Of a stretch of 8,125 nucleotides of DNA, positions 7,481 to 8,125 are shown piece by piece. This DNA is from Bacteroidaceae bacterium. GTDB lineage: Bacteria; Bacteroidota; Bacteroidia; Bacteroidales; Bacteroidaceae. Below the pieces are notes generated by a model. It did no database searches, was not told the DNA's origin, and saw only the letters and a program-made list of their open reading frames with translations. Location of the stretch: positions 1-8,125 of the forward strand of contig JALNVG010000108.1 of the NCBI GenBank assembly GCA_023227685.1. The letters run 5' to 3'. Made by a program: the position numbers and the translations under genes. Positions within the stretch are counted from its first letter, which is position 1, and each line of letters begins with the position of its first letter.

Positions 7481-7519
7481 CATGATATCTTTATCTCAAA
7501 AGAGATTAAAGATACCATG
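7481..7519 (+). repeat. Imperfect inverted repeat overlapping the istA-fragment start codon
   Basis: CATGATATCTTTATCTC (7481-7497) pairs with 7502-7519 around an AAAA loop, with one bulged T and one A-C mismatch (7485 with 7515). The right arm includes the ATG at 7517. Each arm, read 5' to 3' on its own strand, contains TATCTTTA, one base away from the Bacteroides -7 element TATCTTTG. It could be a device limiting transposase synthesis or a binding site; neither is shown. It is not a convincing terminator, because no T-run follows on either strand. Confidence 0.5.
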
Positions 7520-7786
7520 GCAAACATTAAGATTACAATGCTAGAAATACGAAAAATGGTCCAGTACTTTGACCTGAATCTGTCTCAACGGAGTATAAGT
7601 ACAAAAATGCGTATAAGGCGGACTTCTGTTTCAGTGTATAAACAGCGGGCAGATTCATCGGGCAAAAGCTACAAGGAACTATTGTTGCTGGATGATTTGG
7701 GATTATGTATAAATAACAGTTCAAAAGTATACCAGCTAATCAAAGAAATAGAGGTAAACATATATGAAACGGAAATAATGTTTTAG
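7517..7786 (+). pseudogene. istA: IS21-family transposase IstA, N-terminal fragment
   Basis: This 89-codon frame begins MANIKITMLEIRKMVQYF and continues through a helix-turn-helix-like segment (LSQRSISTKMRIRRTSVSVYKQ, about residues 22-43) to SGKSYKELLLLDD (about 48-60). That is the N-terminal DNA-binding region of Bacteroidota IstA proteins (MAN..I.M...R...Q.y..g.S...Is..l.i.r.tv..Y). Full IstA is several hundred residues long with a DDE integrase core. None of the core is present, and the last 15 or so residues (EIEVNIYETEIMF) do not look like IstA, so the reading frame probably runs past the break into unrelated DNA. Start at 7517 is chosen because homology begins at the Met. It could still be expressed as a small DNA-binding protein, but decay is the simpler reading. 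Confidence 0.7.
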
Positions 7787-7799
7787 TAAAACTATGTGT

Positions 7800-7807
7800 T
7801 ATCTTTG
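7800..7807 (+). promoter_or_regulatory. Bacteroides-type promoter, -7 element TATCTTTG
   Basis: TATCTTTG matches the Bacteroidota primary-sigma -7 consensus TAnnTTTG exactly, followed by C as is common. The -33 element is weak: T-rich bases at 7781-7784 lie a little close, and no clean TTTG is seen at the usual 19-21 base spacing. Transcription would start near 7812-7816 and read the two ORFs at 7833 and 7938. The promoter sits just right of the insertion-sequence remnant. Confidence 0.55.
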
Positions 7808-7832
7808 CGGTGAAGTATATAAAACTAATAAA

Positions 7833-7898
7833 ATGAAACGCAAGGCTATCGCTTTTATAATACTTACACAAGCAACCGTTATATTGAAATTAGGATGA
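7833..7898 (+). CDS. Possible 21-residue peptide, unrecognised
   Basis: ATG at 7833 opens a short frame encoding a basic N-terminus (MKRK) and a hydrophobic stretch (AIAFIILTQATVILKLG), ending at TGA (7896-7898). It lies about 20 bases after the expected transcription start of the 7800 promoter and 39 bases before the next ORF. It resembles a small membrane peptide or the leftover signal sequence of a longer gene. A 12-codon frame (MMFLALFLSFKF) starts at 7895, overlapping its stop. I recognise no family. It may not be translated. Confidence 0.25.
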   Translation: MKRKAIAFIILTQATVILKLG

Positions 7899-7937
7899 TG
7901 TTCTTGGCCCTATTCCTTTCTTTTAAATTTTAAATCA

Positions 7938-8125
7938 ATGAATAAAATAGCTAAAAAAATAATCTTAACGTTTGGATGCTTAGTCATAGGATATGTTATA
8001 TATTTTATTGCAGATGAGACAATGAATAGTCATACCGTTTTTACCAATCGTAAGGAATGGAAAGAGTATATTCATCTTTTTAATGAATCTATTGTTCAGG
8101 ATGTTGATACACTTTCGGCTTCTAC
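7938..8125 (+). CDS. Membrane-anchored protein of unknown function, 3'-truncated by the window edge
   Basis: ATG at 7938 opens a frame of 62 complete codons that remains open to the last base. The N-terminus is MNKIAKK followed by a hydrophobic helix (about residues 8-24, IILTFGCLVIGYVIYFI). It could be an uncleaved signal anchor or a signal peptide, but I see no lipobox and no clear cleavage site. A charged segment follows (FTNRKEWKEYIHLFNESIVQ), probably outside the cytoplasm given the basic residues before the helix. I do not recognise the family. The gene appears to be driven by the 7800 promoter. Alternative starts are few, since the next Met is residue 29, after the helix. There is no Shine-Dalgarno sequence. 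Confidence 0.65.
   Translation, partial: MNKIAKKIILTFGCLVIGYVIYFIADETMNSHTVFTNRKEWKEYIHLFNESIVQDVDTLSAS

Larger units (their letters stand above)
7394..7786 (+). mobile_element. Truncated IS21-family insertion sequence, left-end remnant
   Basis: This stretch appears to be the left end of an IS21-type element. It begins near TGATAATATCAC (7394), a TG terminus as expected for the family. It carries two direct repeats (7400-7440), a hairpin (7481-7519) and the start of an istA-like gene (7517). IS21 elements are known for repeated transposase-binding sequences inside their ends and for an istA-istB gene pair. Here istA is cut after about 70-75 codons, istB is absent, and no right end is visible, so the copy cannot move itself. 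The exact left boundary is inferred from where the minus-strand gene remnant stops. The right junction lies somewhere in 7720-7790. Confidence 0.6.

Noticed and set aside
7297..7485. Plus-strand 62-codon frame
   Set aside because: It is antisense to the conserved-looking fossil and crosses the IS boundary; the translation has no recognisable pattern.
1..8125. CRISPR arrays, tRNA or rRNA genes, and toxin-antitoxin or phage-defence genes
   Set aside because: I looked on both strands and saw no regularly spaced repeats beyond the two-copy IS repeat, no tRNA-like or rRNA-like sequence, and no recognisable defence proteins.

Overview
The window looks like chromosomal DNA from a gut-type member of the Bacteroidota (Bacteroides, Parabacteroides or Phocaeicola). 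The evidence is a FecR-type anti-sigma factor with the Bacteroidota C-terminal domain, a SusC/SusD outer-membrane pair, the near absence of Shine-Dalgarno sequences before clear starts, and a Bacteroides-style -7 element (TATCTTTG) near the right end. No species can be named from sequence alone.

Region 1 (1-7090) is one plus-strand transport locus. It starts inside a FecR-like anti-sigma gene whose 5' end lies off the window. After 138 bases comes a 1121-residue SusC-like TonB-dependent receptor with an N-terminal STN signalling domain. Its SusD-like surface lipoprotein follows 13 bases later. A secreted metallophosphoesterase with a purple-acid-phosphatase-like N-terminal domain follows 26 bases after that. 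A stem-loop with a T-run 17 bases past the last stop closes the unit. The inferred logic is that SusD and SusC bind and import a ligand, SusC occupancy is signalled through STN to FecR and an ECF sigma factor (expected upstream), and the phosphatase removes phosphate from the ligand or a related molecule. No glycoside hydrolase or polysaccharide lyase is visible. The phosphatase start region carries two hairpins, one covering the start codon and a very stable one inside the signal-peptide codons.

Region 2 (7091-7790) is genomic scar tissue. A minus-strand fragment of a secreted-protein gene, probably carbohydrate-related, is cut at its 5' side near 7394. There it meets what looks like the left end of an IS21-family insertion sequence: two 18-base direct repeats 23 bases apart, then an imperfect hairpin, then the first 70 or so codons of an IstA-like transposase. 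The rest of the transposase, istB and the right end are missing.

Region 3 (7791-8125) begins a new plus-strand unit. It holds a Bacteroides-type promoter, a possible 21-codon ORF, and the start of an unrecognised membrane-anchored protein that runs off the window.

Most of the window is a recognisable Sus-type locus. The less ordinary points are the phosphatase cargo, its start-region RNA structure, and the nested gene and IS remnants.
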